Of a stretch of 64,000 nucleotides of DNA, positions 44,092-52,682 are shown piece by piece. Position numbers and translations under genes: made by a program. This DNA comes from Clostridium celatum DSM 1785 (GTDB lineage: Bacteria; Bacillota; Clostridia; Clostridiales; Clostridiaceae). The stretch is from NCBI RefSeq assembly GCF_000320405.1, contig NZ_KB291649.1, positions 76,621 to 140,620 on the forward strand, in the 5' to 3' direction. Numbering within the stretch: the stretch's first letter is position 1; every line of letters starts with the position of its first letter. A model generated the notes under the pieces. That model saw only the letters and a list, made by a program, of their open reading frames with translations. It had not been told where the DNA came from and searched no databases.

Positions 44092-45588
44092 TTAACATCT
44101 TCCATACATTTTTGTATATTTGTATATTTTATTAGCTAATTCATCTGTATAGCTACCACCTCTAACTCTCCATGTCCAATTATGACCAAGTGTTGATGGC
44201 GTATTAATTCTACTTTCTCCCCCAAGATTTAAAAAATCTTGCATTAAAGCCATAGATAAATTAGCTACACTACTCCATGCACCTCTAATAAATCCCCAAT
44301 TATACCCTTCTTCTTCAGAAAGTGCTAGATATTCTTTAGAGTATTCAACATCTTCTTTATTTCCTGTTAATTCAAACCATCCTCTAAAAGTATCATTATC
44401 ATGAGTACCTGTATACACTATACAATTTCTTATATACGTATGAGGTAAATAATTGCTTTCTTCTCTTGCATCAAAAGCAAATTGTAATACTTTCATACCT
44501 GGAAATTTGGTTTGTCTTAAGAATTCTATAACTTCATTTGTCAAAAATCCTAAATCTTCAGCAATTATATTAACTTCTCCTAATTCCTTCTTTATAGCAT
44601 CAAATAGTTTAATACCTGGACCTTTGATCCATTGTCCATTTACTGCAGTTTTGTCACCATAAGGTATTTCCCAGAAACTTTCAAGACCTCTAAAATGATC
44701 AATTCTAACTACATCATAAAGTTTTAAACTTTCTTCAACTCTTTTTACCCACCATTTGTATCTATTTTTCTCCATATAGTTCCAATCATAAATTGGATTT
44801 CCCCACAATTGCCCAGTATCAGAAAATGCATCTGGTGGACATCCAGCTACAACTATAGGTTTTAATGTTTCAGTATAAATTAAATATGCCTCAGGATTGC
44901 TCCAAACATCTGCACTATCCTCTGCTACATAAATTGGAATATCACCAATTATCTTTATTCCCTTTGAATTAGCATATTTTTTAAGTTCATTCCATTGCTT
45001 AAAAAATAAAAATTGTACAAATGACCAAAATTCAATCTCATCTACTAATTTATTTTTATATTTATTCATAGCAGAACTTTCTCTTTTCTTTATATCGTCA
45101 TCCCATTCCTGCCAACTCTTAAGATTAAACTCTTCCTTAATAGCCATATAAAGAGCATAGTCATCTAACCAAAATTTATTATCCTCTTTAAAATTATTCA
45201 TGCTTTCTTTTAAAGCAATATCATTCATATTTTTAAAATTATTATATGCCCTTCGTAAAACCTTATATTTCACTTTAAATAATAATCCATAATCAATATA
45301 CTCTTCATTTTCCCCATACTCTTCATTTAAATATTCTTCTTCCTTTAACAAACCTTCTTTTTTAAGTATATCAAAATCAATAAAATATGGATTTCCAGCA
45401 AAAGCTGAAAATGATTGATAAGGTGAATCTCCATATCCAGTTTGTCCTAAAGGTAGAATCTGCCAGTATTTTAAACCCGCTTTAAACAAAAATTTTACAT
45501 AATCATATGCTTCCCTTCCAAAAGTCCCAATACCAAATTTTCCTGGCAAAGATGCAATATGCATGATAACTCCTGCACTTCTATCCAT
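44092..45588 (-). CDS. malQ: 4-alpha-glucanotransferase
   Basis: A 498-residue GH77 amylomaltase that transfers glucan units between maltodextrins, making them usable by phosphorylase. The family motifs are visible: ILPLGQTGYGDSPYQSFSAFAGNPYFID near the start, the nucleophile region VVRIDHFRGLESFWEIP, IIAEDLGFLTNEV and YTGTHDNDTFRGW. Length is normal. GGGAGTGGGG precedes the ATG. It lies 32 bases after a LacI-type regulator gene and is probably in its operon, so maltodextrin is the likely signal. Confidence 0.95.
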   Translation of the reverse strand: MDRSAGVIMHIASLPGKFGIGTFGREAYDYVKFLFKAGLKYWQILPLGQTGYGDSPYQSFSAFAGNPYFIDFDILKKEGLLKEEEYLNEEYGENEEYIDYGLLFKVKYKVLRRAYNNFKNMNDIALKESMNNFKEDNKFWLDDYALYMAIKEEFNLKSWQEWDDDIKKRESSAMNKYKNKLVDEIEFWSFVQFLFFKQWNELKKYANSKGIKIIGDIPIYVAEDSADVWSNPEAYLIYTETLKPIVVAGCPPDAFSDTGQLWGNPIYDWNYMEKNRYKWWVKRVEESLKLYDVVRIDHFRGLESFWEIPYGDKTAVNGQWIKGPGIKLFDAIKKELGEVNIIAEDLGFLTNEVIEFLRQTKFPGMKVLQFAFDAREESNYLPHTYIRNCIVYTGTHDNDTFRGWFELTGNKEDVEYSKEYLALSEEEGYNWGFIRGAWSSVANLSMALMQDFLNLGGESRINTPSTLGHNWTWRVRGGSYTDELANKIYKYTKMYGRC

Positions 45589-45620
45589 ATTTCCCCACTC
45601 CCTTTTATTTCAACCATAAT

Positions 45621-46637
45621 TTACTTATATAAATCTGCACATGATTCTCGTTCTATTAATTCTGTATCTAATAAAATGTGCTTGTTTTCCCCTGTTCCTT
45701 TAAGTAAATCAAATAAAATTTCTACGCTCTTTATTGCCATTTCTTCCTTAGGCTGTTTTATAGTAGTTATACCAGGATTATAAAAACAACTTACATCCAT
45801 ACCATCAAAACCTATTATAGATATATCTCTTCCAACTACTAAACCACTATCTATTACTGCCTTTGCTACTCCAATTGCCATAAAGTCTGAAATTGCAAAT
45901 ATAGCCGTAATATCCTTACGTTCTTTCAAGAAATTTATTGTTACTTCATACGCTTTATTTGTATCATAATCTCCTACAAGTAAATTATTATCATTTAATT
46001 CAATTCCATTATCTTTTAATGCCTTTATATATCCCTTGTATCTCCACCAACTTACGCAAAAATCATTTTCTTCCCCTATCATGAATGCAATATTCTTATG
46101 ACCCTTTTTTATTAAATATTCAGTAGCATCATATGACGATTGCAAATTATTTATCCCTACAGTTGAATACCTATTTCTACCTAGTGGTGAAATAGTATTA
46201 ACAGATGTTAATACTACTGGCACATCAAGATTTTTGAAGCTTTCTTCATCTAAATCAGTGAAATTTCCACCTAAACATATAATTCCTTGTAATCTTTTTT
46301 CTTTAACAAAAGATATAATATTTTCAACTTCATGTTCTAATACATAATCATTTTGTTGTAATATCATTGTATACTTGGATTCATTAATTTTGCTTCCAAT
46401 AACATTTATAAGCTCCGAGAAAAATGGATTAAAAACCCCTTTCACAAGTACTCCTATATTTTTAGTATTATTTTGTTTAAGAATTCTTGCACTATTATTA
46501 GGTACATAATTACTTTCTCTTATTATACTTAAAACTCTTTCTCTAGTACTTTCCTTAACATCTGGATGGTTATTTAGCACTCTAGATACAGTACTAACCC
46601 CTACTCCTGACATTTTTGCAATATCTCTTATATTCAT
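45621..46637 (-). CDS. LacI-family transcriptional regulator
   Basis: A 338-residue repressor. The N-terminal helix-turn-helix reads MNIRDIAKMSGVGVSTVSRVLNNHPDVKESTRERV, followed by a periplasmic-binding-protein-like sugar domain. Context (malQ 32 bases downstream, MsmK upstream) suggests a maltodextrin-responsive regulator like MalR. Two matching operator-like sites are found at 46730-46741 and 46925-46936. The gene has a terminator-bounded upstream region of its own. The effector sugar is inferred. Confidence 0.88.
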   Translation of the reverse strand: MNIRDIAKMSGVGVSTVSRVLNNHPDVKESTRERVLSIIRESNYVPNNSARILKQNNTKNIGVLVKGVFNPFFSELINVIGSKINESKYTMILQQNDYVLEHEVENIISFVKEKRLQGIICLGGNFTDLDEESFKNLDVPVVLTSVNTISPLGRNRYSTVGINNLQSSYDATEYLIKKGHKNIAFMIGEENDFCVSWWRYKGYIKALKDNGIELNDNNLLVGDYDTNKAYEVTINFLKERKDITAIFAISDFMAIGVAKAVIDSGLVVGRDISIIGFDGMDVSCFYNPGITTIKQPKEEMAIKSVEILFDLLKGTGENKHILLDTELIERESCADLYK

Positions 46638-46729
46638 AAAACATTTCCTCTCTTACTGCAGTTTTTAGGTATTGTCTCCTTTAATAAATGTAAATAAAAT
46701 ATTTTTAAGCATATTAAGATTGTTATACC

Positions 46730-46741
46730 GTATCGATTCCA
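46730..46741 (-). promoter_or_regulatory. LacI-type operator before the regulator gene
   Basis: CGTATCGATTCC on the plus strand (minus strand GGAATCGATACG) resembles the site GGTATCGTTTCC at 46925-46936. It lies just after a TATAAT-like -10 box on the minus strand, about 90 bases before the LacI gene, so autoregulation is likely. The rest of the gap 46638-46842 shows nothing else. Confidence 0.6.
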
Positions 46742-46842
46742 ATTATATTTTACTCTTATTTGGAATTTTTTTCAACATTATTTAATATCAATATATTTTT
46801 ATACATTAAAGTATATTTAATTTAATTCTATATAAAAATTTA

Positions 46843-46877
46843 CTACCAAAGCCTAAGTACTAAAAAGGCTTTGGTAG
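46843..46877 (-). terminator. intrinsic terminator
   Basis: CTACCAAAGCC and GGCTTTGGTAG form an 11-base stem with a 13-base loop, followed on the minus strand by TAAATTTTTATATAG. It lies downstream of the PucR-type gene and also closes the short unit that starts at the promoter at 46943-46971. Confidence 0.85.
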
Positions 46878-46924
46878 CTTCATGTTAGTTTTACATTAAC
46901 TTTGTTATAAAACTTAAGTGTGTT

Positions 46925-46971
46925 GGTATCGTTTCCATTATTATTATACCTTATTCTGAAAACATTTTCAA
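46925..46971 (-). promoter_or_regulatory. promoter with overlapping LacI-type operator at the end of the PucR-type gene
   Basis: On the minus strand TTGAAA (46966-46971), a 17-base spacer and TATAAT (46943-46948) form a strong promoter, directly followed by operator GGAAACGATACC (46925-46936). The promoter overlaps the last codons of the PucR-type gene. Transcription from here meets the terminator at 46843-46877 within about 90 bases and contains no open frame with a ribosome binding site. Confidence 0.65.
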
Positions 46972-47916
46972 GTAAAAATTATTCTTTTCTGTCCATATAA
47001 AGAAAAGAATTTTTACTAATATAGCATTATTAAAATCTCTTATATCATATGATATATATCGTTGTATTTTATCTAATCTATATATTAATGTATTTCTGTG
47101 AATATATAGTTCTTTTGCTGCATCACTTAAATTTAATCCACATTTAAAAAATACATCTATAGTTTTTATCATTTCATTATCTAATTTTGATATTCCCTCA
47201 TTGAATGCGTTATATATATGATTCTTTTTATCCTCTGACACCGAATCAATAATACTTTCCAAAATTAATTTTTTTTCATCAAATATATTTTCATTAACTT
47301 TATACTTAATAGCTAACTTTAATTTATTTTCAGATGTTTCATATGCCCTTTTTAAAGATAAATAATTTTCTACATTACAGTAACTTATATAGCATTTTCC
47401 CGAAACACTATTAACAATAGTTTCTCTTATACTTATTGCATGATCCAATACATCTTCAAAATCACCAATAAGCAGTATATTTTTATTATATAATACAACT
47501 TCTATATTACTTTCAGCATAACTTTCTTCTATACAAAAAAGAATTTCTTCATTGTATTTTTCTATATATATATTAATTAAATTGAATTCTTTATTTATTT
47601 CTGGAAAAATTGCTGTAACTAATTCTTTTTCTACTTCTTGTCCTTTTAATATTAGTGAAATAATGCTGCTTTTTTTAATAAATACTTCATTTAATTTTTC
47701 TTTTATACAAAATTCTAATAAGTTTAATGTAATGCTAAAAGCTGCATTTACTCTTATGCAGCATTTAGTATCTTTATAGTTAAAATTTTTTTCCGAGAAT
47801 TCTTGTATATTATTAAATTCCTTTGAAGTATATTCCCCTACTCCATCTATTATTAATTGGAAAGGTATATTAGAACTCATATATATTTCGTCTACTAATT
47901 GCTCAATGTATTTCAC
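46951..47916 (-). CDS. PucR/CdaR-type transcriptional regulator
   Basis: A 321-residue regulator whose C-terminus carries the PucR-type helix-turn-helix (FKCGLNLSDAAKELYIHRNTLIYRLDKIQRYISYDIRD, about residues 260-300). The N-terminal 250 residues are a poorly conserved sensory region. It follows the MsmK-type ATPase gene by 30 bases and is probably co-transcribed; CdaR-like proteins often regulate sugar-acid or carbohydrate genes, which fits a neighbour in sugar transport. GGAGGGG precedes the ATG. The effector is unknown. Confidence 0.83.
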   Translation of the reverse strand: MKYIEQLVDEIYMSSNIPFQLIIDGVGEYTSKEFNNIQEFSEKNFNYKDTKCCIRVNAAFSITLNLLEFCIKEKLNEVFIKKSSIISLILKGQEVEKELVTAIFPEINKEFNLINIYIEKYNEEILFCIEESYAESNIEVVLYNKNILLIGDFEDVLDHAISIRETIVNSVSGKCYISYCNVENYLSLKRAYETSENKLKLAIKYKVNENIFDEKKLILESIIDSVSEDKKNHIYNAFNEGISKLDNEMIKTIDVFFKCGLNLSDAAKELYIHRNTLIYRLDKIQRYISYDIRDFNNAILVKILFFIWTEKNNFYLKMFSE

Positions 47917-47946
47917 AATATCCCCTCCTAATAAAATTTTATTTAA

Positions 47947-49056
47947 TTATACAATTCTCATTTCTGTTTCTTTATCAAATACATGTAATCTTTCAGCTCT
48001 TAAATAAAGATCAGCAACTTCTCCTATTTGTAAGCTAGTTGTACCTTCAACTCTTATATTCATTGAGCTTTGTCCACATTTAGTGTAAATATAGCTTTCT
48101 GCTCCCATAAGCTCAATAACTTCAACATTACCTTTTACTATACTATTTGGATTAGCTGCTATAAGTTCTTTATCATCACTTAAATGTTCTGGTCTAATAC
48201 CTAATGTAACAGTTTTTCCAACGTATCCTGCACTTACTAGTTTTTCTGCATTTTCCTTTGGTAATACAATTCTATTATTTTCAAATATTGCTACAATATC
48301 ATTTCCTTCTTTTTCGATTTTACCATTTAAGAAGTTCATTTGTGGACTTCCAATAAATCCTGCTACGAAAAGATTTGCTGGGTAATTATAGATATTTTGT
48401 GGTGTATCAACTTGTTGAATAATTCCATTTTTCATAACAACTATTCTTGTACCCATTGTCATAGCTTCTACTTGGTCATGTGTTACATATATAAATGTTG
48501 TTTGTAACTTTCTATATAATTTTATTATCTCAGTTCTCATTTGAACCCTTAACTTAGCATCTAAGTTTGATAAAGGCTCGTCCATTAAGAATACTTTTGG
48601 ATGTCTAACAATAGCTCTTCCTAACGCAACTCTTTGTCTTTGACCTCCTGATAAAGCTTTTGGTTTTCTCTTTAATAAATGTTCTATATCTAGAATCTTA
48701 GCTGCTTCTGTAACCTTTTGTTCAATTTCAGCTTTTGGAACCTTTCTTAATTTTAAAGCAAACGCCATATTATCAAAAACAGTCATATGTGGATATAATG
48801 CATAGTTTTGGAATACCATCGCTATATCTCTTTCCTTTGGTTCTACATTGTTAACCAGCTTGTCCCCTATATATAATTCTCCTTTAGATATATCTTCAAG
48901 GCCTGCAATCATTCTTAATGTAGTTGATTTACCACATCCTGATGGTCCAACGAATACAATAAATTCCTTATCTTCAATTTCTAAATTAAAATCTTTAACT
49001 GCCGTTACATCTCCTGGATATATTTTATAAATATGTTGTAATGATAACTTTGCCAT
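47947..49056 (-). CDS. carbohydrate ABC transporter ATPase, MsmK/UgpC type
   Basis: A 369-residue ATPase serving sugar ABC importers. It has Walker A GPSGCGKSTT, the signature LSGGQRQRVALGRAI, Walker B VFLMDEPLSNLD, and the C-terminal MalK-like regulatory domain (about 235-369). One such ATPase usually energises several sugar importers in Firmicutes. ATG 49056 is preferred, because GGGGGGAAG lies directly upstream; a longer reading (ATG 49071) would place that site inside codons. A cre-like site is found 50 bases upstream, so CcpA control is likely. The permeases and binding protein are elsewhere. Confidence 0.92.
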   Translation of the reverse strand: MAKLSLQHIYKIYPGDVTAVKDFNLEIEDKEFIVFVGPSGCGKSTTLRMIAGLEDISKGELYIGDKLVNNVEPKERDIAMVFQNYALYPHMTVFDNMAFALKLRKVPKAEIEQKVTEAAKILDIEHLLKRKPKALSGGQRQRVALGRAIVRHPKVFLMDEPLSNLDAKLRVQMRTEIIKLYRKLQTTFIYVTHDQVEAMTMGTRIVVMKNGIIQQVDTPQNIYNYPANLFVAGFIGSPQMNFLNGKIEKEGNDIVAIFENNRIVLPKENAEKLVSAGYVGKTVTLGIRPEHLSDDKELIAANPNSIVKGNVEVIELMGAESYIYTKCGQSSMNIRVEGTTSLQIGEVADLYLRAERLHVFDKETEMRIV

Positions 49057-49105
49057 TTTTCTTCCCCCCATAAATTAACTTTTCTTCATATAATTATTGT
49101 ACATG

Positions 49106-49121
49106 CTGAAACTGTTTTCAG
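49106..49121 (-). promoter_or_regulatory. cre-like site upstream of the MsmK-type gene
   Basis: CTGAAACTGTTTTCAG is a palindrome that fits the cre consensus TGNAANCGNTNNCA except for CG replaced by TG. A TACAAT-type -10 box follows within ten bases on the minus strand, so CcpA binding here would affect the promoter. The remaining gap (49072-49417) is AT-rich, apart from the palindrome at 49316-49387. Confidence 0.65.
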
Positions 49122-49315
49122 CTATATGTAATAATCACAAATATGTAACTTAGTTTTTGTAATATTATCTAAATTATACATCATTATTTATTTATAATCT
49201 ACTTTTTATTTATTTCATATAACTACTTATAATTACATCACCAATAAATGCCATTGTAAAATTGAATATTAAATATTTATCTATTTATATGAATTCAAAT
49301 ACCGTTTAAAATTAT

Positions 49316-49387
49316 AAAAAGTATGATATAACCTTAAGAAATAATAGAATCATACTTAATTTCTCTAGTGTTATATCATACCTTTTT
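49316..49387. repeat. long hairpin, copy 1 of a dispersed palindrome (also a terminator)
   Basis: GTATGATATAACC at 49321-49333 pairs with GTTATATCATAC near 49370-49381, with inner pairing and a poly-T tail. The same 13-base left arm and a very similar right arm recur at 54262-54325. It lies 31 bases downstream of the Lys/Glu-rich gene and serves as its terminator. Confidence 0.7.
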
Positions 49388-49417
49388 AAAATTAATTTTA
49401 GCTCATAATTTAGCTAT

Positions 49418-49735
49418 TTAATGATCTTCATTTTCCATTTGTTTTTTTAATTCTTTAGCAAATTCTTTTTGCTCTTTTCTATCTTCTTTTTCTAAATCTC
49501 TTATTCCTTTATCTAAATTTTTTGCAAATTCTTTTGCTTCTTTTTCCTCTTCTTTATAATCCTTTTTTTCTTGTTTTAAGTGATGTTTTTCTTCTTTTCT
49601 CTCTGTCTTTACTTCTTCTTTCATTTGATGTTTTATTTCATGAGCAAATTTTTTTTCTTCGTGTCTTTCATGTCTTTCTTCTTTTTTTTCTTCATGATGG
49701 ATTTTCATTTCATTGATTGTTTCTTTAATACTCAT
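49418..49735 (-). CDS. Lys/Glu/His-rich helical protein, unknown function
   Basis: A 105-residue protein made almost wholly of Lys, Glu, His, Arg and Gln (for example HEEKKEERHERHEEKKFAHE, EVKTERKEEKHHLKQEKKDY, EFAKELKKQM), with almost no hydrophobic residues. This is the pattern of a stable single alpha-helix or a highly charged coiled coil, not of a globular enzyme. There is no signal peptide or membrane helix. AGAAGGAGAC precedes the ATG. It lies 28 bases downstream of the thiol peroxidase gene and could share its transcript. I do not recognise a family. Confidence 0.65.
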   Translation of the reverse strand: MSIKETINEMKIHHEEKKEERHERHEEKKFAHEIKHQMKEEVKTERKEEKHHLKQEKKDYKEEEKEAKEFAKNLDKGIRDLEKEDRKEQKEFAKELKKQMENEDH

Positions 49736-49763
49736 AATAAAATGTCTCCTTCTATAAAAAGTT

Positions 49764-50249
49764 TTATTTTACTGCATTTAAGGCACTTTCATAATCTGGT
49801 TCATTAATTACATCCTTACAATATTCAACATAAGTAATTTTATTATTTTCATCAACTACAAAAATTGCTCTTGCTAAAAAACCGAACTCCTCTATTAATG
49901 TTCCATATTTTTTACCAAAGCTTTTTTGCTTATAATCTGAAACAGTTATAACTTTATCTATTCCAGCATTACCACACCATCTAACTTGTGCAAATGGTAA
50001 ATCCATTGATACTACATATACAGTTACATCACTTAGTTTAGAAGCTTCTTCATTAAATTTTCTTACTTCCATATCACAAACTGAAGTATCTATAGACGGT
50101 ACTACAACAAAAATTCTTTTTCCTGAAGTATCTTTTAAAGTTACATTTTTTAAAGTGTTATCAACTACTAAAAAATCTGGTGCATCATCTCCAACCCTTA
50201 GTACAGGACCTACTAAAGTAATAGGATCACCATTAAAAGTTATTTTCAT
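49764..50249 (-). CDS. tpx: thiol peroxidase
   Basis: A 161-residue atypical 2-Cys peroxiredoxin that reduces hydrogen peroxide and lipid peroxides with thioredoxin. The peroxidatic Cys58 is seen in TSVCDMEVRKF and the resolving Cys92 in VRWCGNAGID, in the family spacing. Length is normal. AGGAGGTGC precedes the ATG. It is possibly co-transcribed with the Lys/Glu-rich gene 28 bases downstream; the thioredoxin pair elsewhere in the window (8.0-8.3 kb) could supply electrons. Confidence 0.93.
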   Translation of the reverse strand: MKITFNGDPITLVGPVLRVGDDAPDFLVVDNTLKNVTLKDTSGKRIFVVVPSIDTSVCDMEVRKFNEEASKLSDVTVYVVSMDLPFAQVRWCGNAGIDKVITVSDYKQKSFGKKYGTLIEEFGFLARAIFVVDENNKITYVEYCKDVINEPDYESALNAVK

Positions 50250-50435
50250 TTTAAAGCACCTCCTCTTATAATTACTTATTTCATTTATTATCTTCCCCTA
50301 AAGCTATAATTTTATATGCTGTAAATTTATCAATTAAAGTTGCTTATTATAAATTAAAGTCAATGATTTGTATATTTTACAATTATCATTGACCTAAATT
50401 ATGATTATTCATTTAACTATGTTAAAATATTAATT

Positions 50436-52454
50436 TTAAATCTTATTAATCTCTACAAAGGTTTCATTATAAGTTACTTGTCCACCAATATCTGATATTC
50501 CGCTATAAGTAATATAGTTAGGATTACCATGCTCTTTCCACCATCCAACATACATCATAACTATATTATCCCCTATAGAATCATCAATAGTAATTTTAAC
50601 TTTTATGCATCCATTATTTGATTTTATCTTCACAGTTTCATCGTTAACTACTTCTAATTTATCTGCTGTTTTACTATTAATAAATGCTTTTGATATTCCC
50701 TCTTCATCCATAAAATGCTGACTAGATAAACTATCTCTTCCATGATTAGTTAAAAGCCTAATTCTTCTACTATTTTCTTCATTACTACTAAGTTTTTCTT
50801 CCAAATTTAATAACTCAAACCTACCACTCTTTGTCAAAAATTTTTTCTCTTCCCAAGCTATATTTTTATGAAGCGTAATATAATTCTCCTTAATAAACTG
50901 TAAACTTATATTAGGATAATATTCTTTTAATGGCTCAATTACTTGAATTAAATATTCTTTTTTCGAAACCTGAGGGTAATTTTTAATTTCTAATTTTTTA
51001 GCTAATTCTCCAAAGAAATAATATTCATCCATAAGTTCTTCTTTAGGTTCTACTAATTTTTCATTATAAACTAAATAAGGATTCATCATAGAACTAAATA
51101 ATAAATCTTCACTTTCTAATGTGCTAGTTGTAGGAATAAATAAATCACATTCTTTAGCTGTATCTGTCATAAACATATCAAAACATACTTTGAATTCAAC
51201 TTTAGCTAACGCTGCCTTTAAAGAATTCAAATCTGCCAATTGATTTAAAAGGTTACTCTTAGTTATTACAGCCATTTTTATTGGTATATTTAACTCTTGT
51301 ATATCTTCTTGATATTTATTTATAACTAATTTATCATTTATAAATATTTTATTTTTATATAATGTTTTTCCTTCAATTGCTTCATTTATAAATGAACTCA
51401 TTTCATTTGTATAAAAATATCTATTATTTGCGTATTTAAAACTATTATATGGATCTGTATTTAAAACTTTAGGATATACCTTATTCGCATAATTTACTCC
51501 ACCACCGCTAAAGCCTATTTGCCCTGTTATTGCACCTAATGCATCTATTGCTCTAACTGTACTTCCGCCGTTACTATATTTTTGCATTCCAAACCCTAAT
51601 AAAATAGTTGAGTATTTATTGCTATATAGTTGTGCTAGCTCTTTAATTTCTTCAATACTTATTCCACATATATAACTTAACTCTTGTATATCTAAAGAAA
51701 GTATATTTTTTTTATAATTTTCAAAGCGATTAACATATATATTTATATAATTTTCATCAATTAAATTTTCTTCTATTAATACTTTTCCCATTGCTAAAGC
51801 TAATGCTAAATCTCCATTAGCTTTTATTCTTACATATTTATCTGATAGTTTAGCTGTAGCAGTTTCTATTGGATCTATAACTATTATTTTACTTCCATTA
51901 TTTTTTGCTTTTTTTATCATTTGCATTGTATGTATTGTTGTATTTGCTGGATTTTTACCCCACACAAAAATATTTTTGCTATTCATCATATCTTCTAAAG
52001 AATGACTTTTAGAATCTCCAAAATCTAATTTTTGTGCTTCAATCCCTGCACTCCAACAAGGACCACCTTTAGATAAGCTAACTCCACCAAAGAAATTGAA
52101 AAATATTTCCCCTATGCTTTTAAGCAAAGATCCATTTCCATATTGTTCATAATACATTATAGAATTAGATGTAAAATTCTCCTTATAAAATTTCATTTTT
52201 TCAGACATTATTTCTATAGCCTCTTCAAATGAAATTTCTTTCCACCCTTCATTTGACTTTAGTAAAGGTGTTAAAATTCTTTTTTTATGTTTTAGCCTAT
52301 CTAAATGAGCTAAACCTTTTTTACATATAAACCCCTTCGTATATGGATGATCTTTATCACCCTCAATTTTTATTATATTATTATTCTCTACATATACATT
52401 AAATTTACAACAATCTGCACAATCTAAAGTACATCCATGACTTAATTTTTTCAA
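50436..52454 (-). CDS. molybdopterin oxidoreductase (DMSO reductase family), single subunit
   Basis: A 672-residue molybdenum or tungsten enzyme. The N-terminus carries a [4Fe-4S] motif (HGCTLDCADCCKF followed by GFICKKGL), then the typical molybdopterin-binding regions (SIMYYEQYGNGSLLK, NIFVWGKNPANTTIHTMQMI, KIIVIDPIETATA) and a C-terminal MoCo-binding domain (LLTNHGRDSLSSQHF). KGGPCWSAG may hold the Mo-coordinating Cys. The gene stands alone without iron-sulfur or membrane partner subunits. The start is TTG 52454, after GGGGGGA. The substrate is unknown; a thiosulfate, polysulfide or other reductase is possible. No signal peptide, so the protein is cytoplasmic. Confidence 0.83.
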   Translation of the reverse strand: MKKLSHGCTLDCADCCKFNVYVENNNIIKIEGDKDHPYTKGFICKKGLAHLDRLKHKKRILTPLLKSNEGWKEISFEEAIEIMSEKMKFYKENFTSNSIMYYEQYGNGSLLKSIGEIFFNFFGGVSLSKGGPCWSAGIEAQKLDFGDSKSHSLEDMMNSKNIFVWGKNPANTTIHTMQMIKKAKNNGSKIIVIDPIETATAKLSDKYVRIKANGDLALALAMGKVLIEENLIDENYINIYVNRFENYKKNILSLDIQELSYICGISIEEIKELAQLYSNKYSTILLGFGMQKYSNGGSTVRAIDALGAITGQIGFSGGGVNYANKVYPKVLNTDPYNSFKYANNRYFYTNEMSSFINEAIEGKTLYKNKIFINDKLVINKYQEDIQELNIPIKMAVITKSNLLNQLADLNSLKAALAKVEFKVCFDMFMTDTAKECDLFIPTTSTLESEDLLFSSMMNPYLVYNEKLVEPKEELMDEYYFFGELAKKLEIKNYPQVSKKEYLIQVIEPLKEYYPNISLQFIKENYITLHKNIAWEEKKFLTKSGRFELLNLEEKLSSNEENSRRIRLLTNHGRDSLSSQHFMDEEGISKAFINSKTADKLEVVNDETVKIKSNNGCIKVKITIDDSIGDNIVMMYVGWWKEHGNPNYITYSGISDIGGQVTYNETFVEINKI

Positions 52455-52643
52455 AATTAGTTCCCCCCTTATTACATTAACTGCTAATAAACTTTGTCTC
52501 TATAATATAAAATTATACTTATAAATATTTCTCTTTCTCTATTATTAATCCTAGTTGAATAAAGCATTCTTTAAAATAAATTTATATAGATATTTTCCTA
52601 TATTTTCTTCTATTTATCTACTTTATTATATTTTATTTAAAAT

Positions 52644-52662
52644 GTATACTATAAAAGTATAC
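52644..52662 (+). promoter_or_regulatory. inverted repeat upstream of the ClC gene
   Basis: GTATACT, five bases and AGTATAC form a symmetric box six bases before the GGAGG site of the ClC gene. It may be an operator or a small hairpin that affects translation. Nothing else is recognisable in the gap 52455-52682. Confidence 0.5.
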
Positions 52663-52682
52663 TACTTTTGGAGGTGATAAAA

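Noticed and set aside
49522..49807. Phe/Leu-rich open frames on the plus strand
   Set aside because: They are the complement of Lys/Glu-rich codons of the gene at 49418-49735 and have no start signals.
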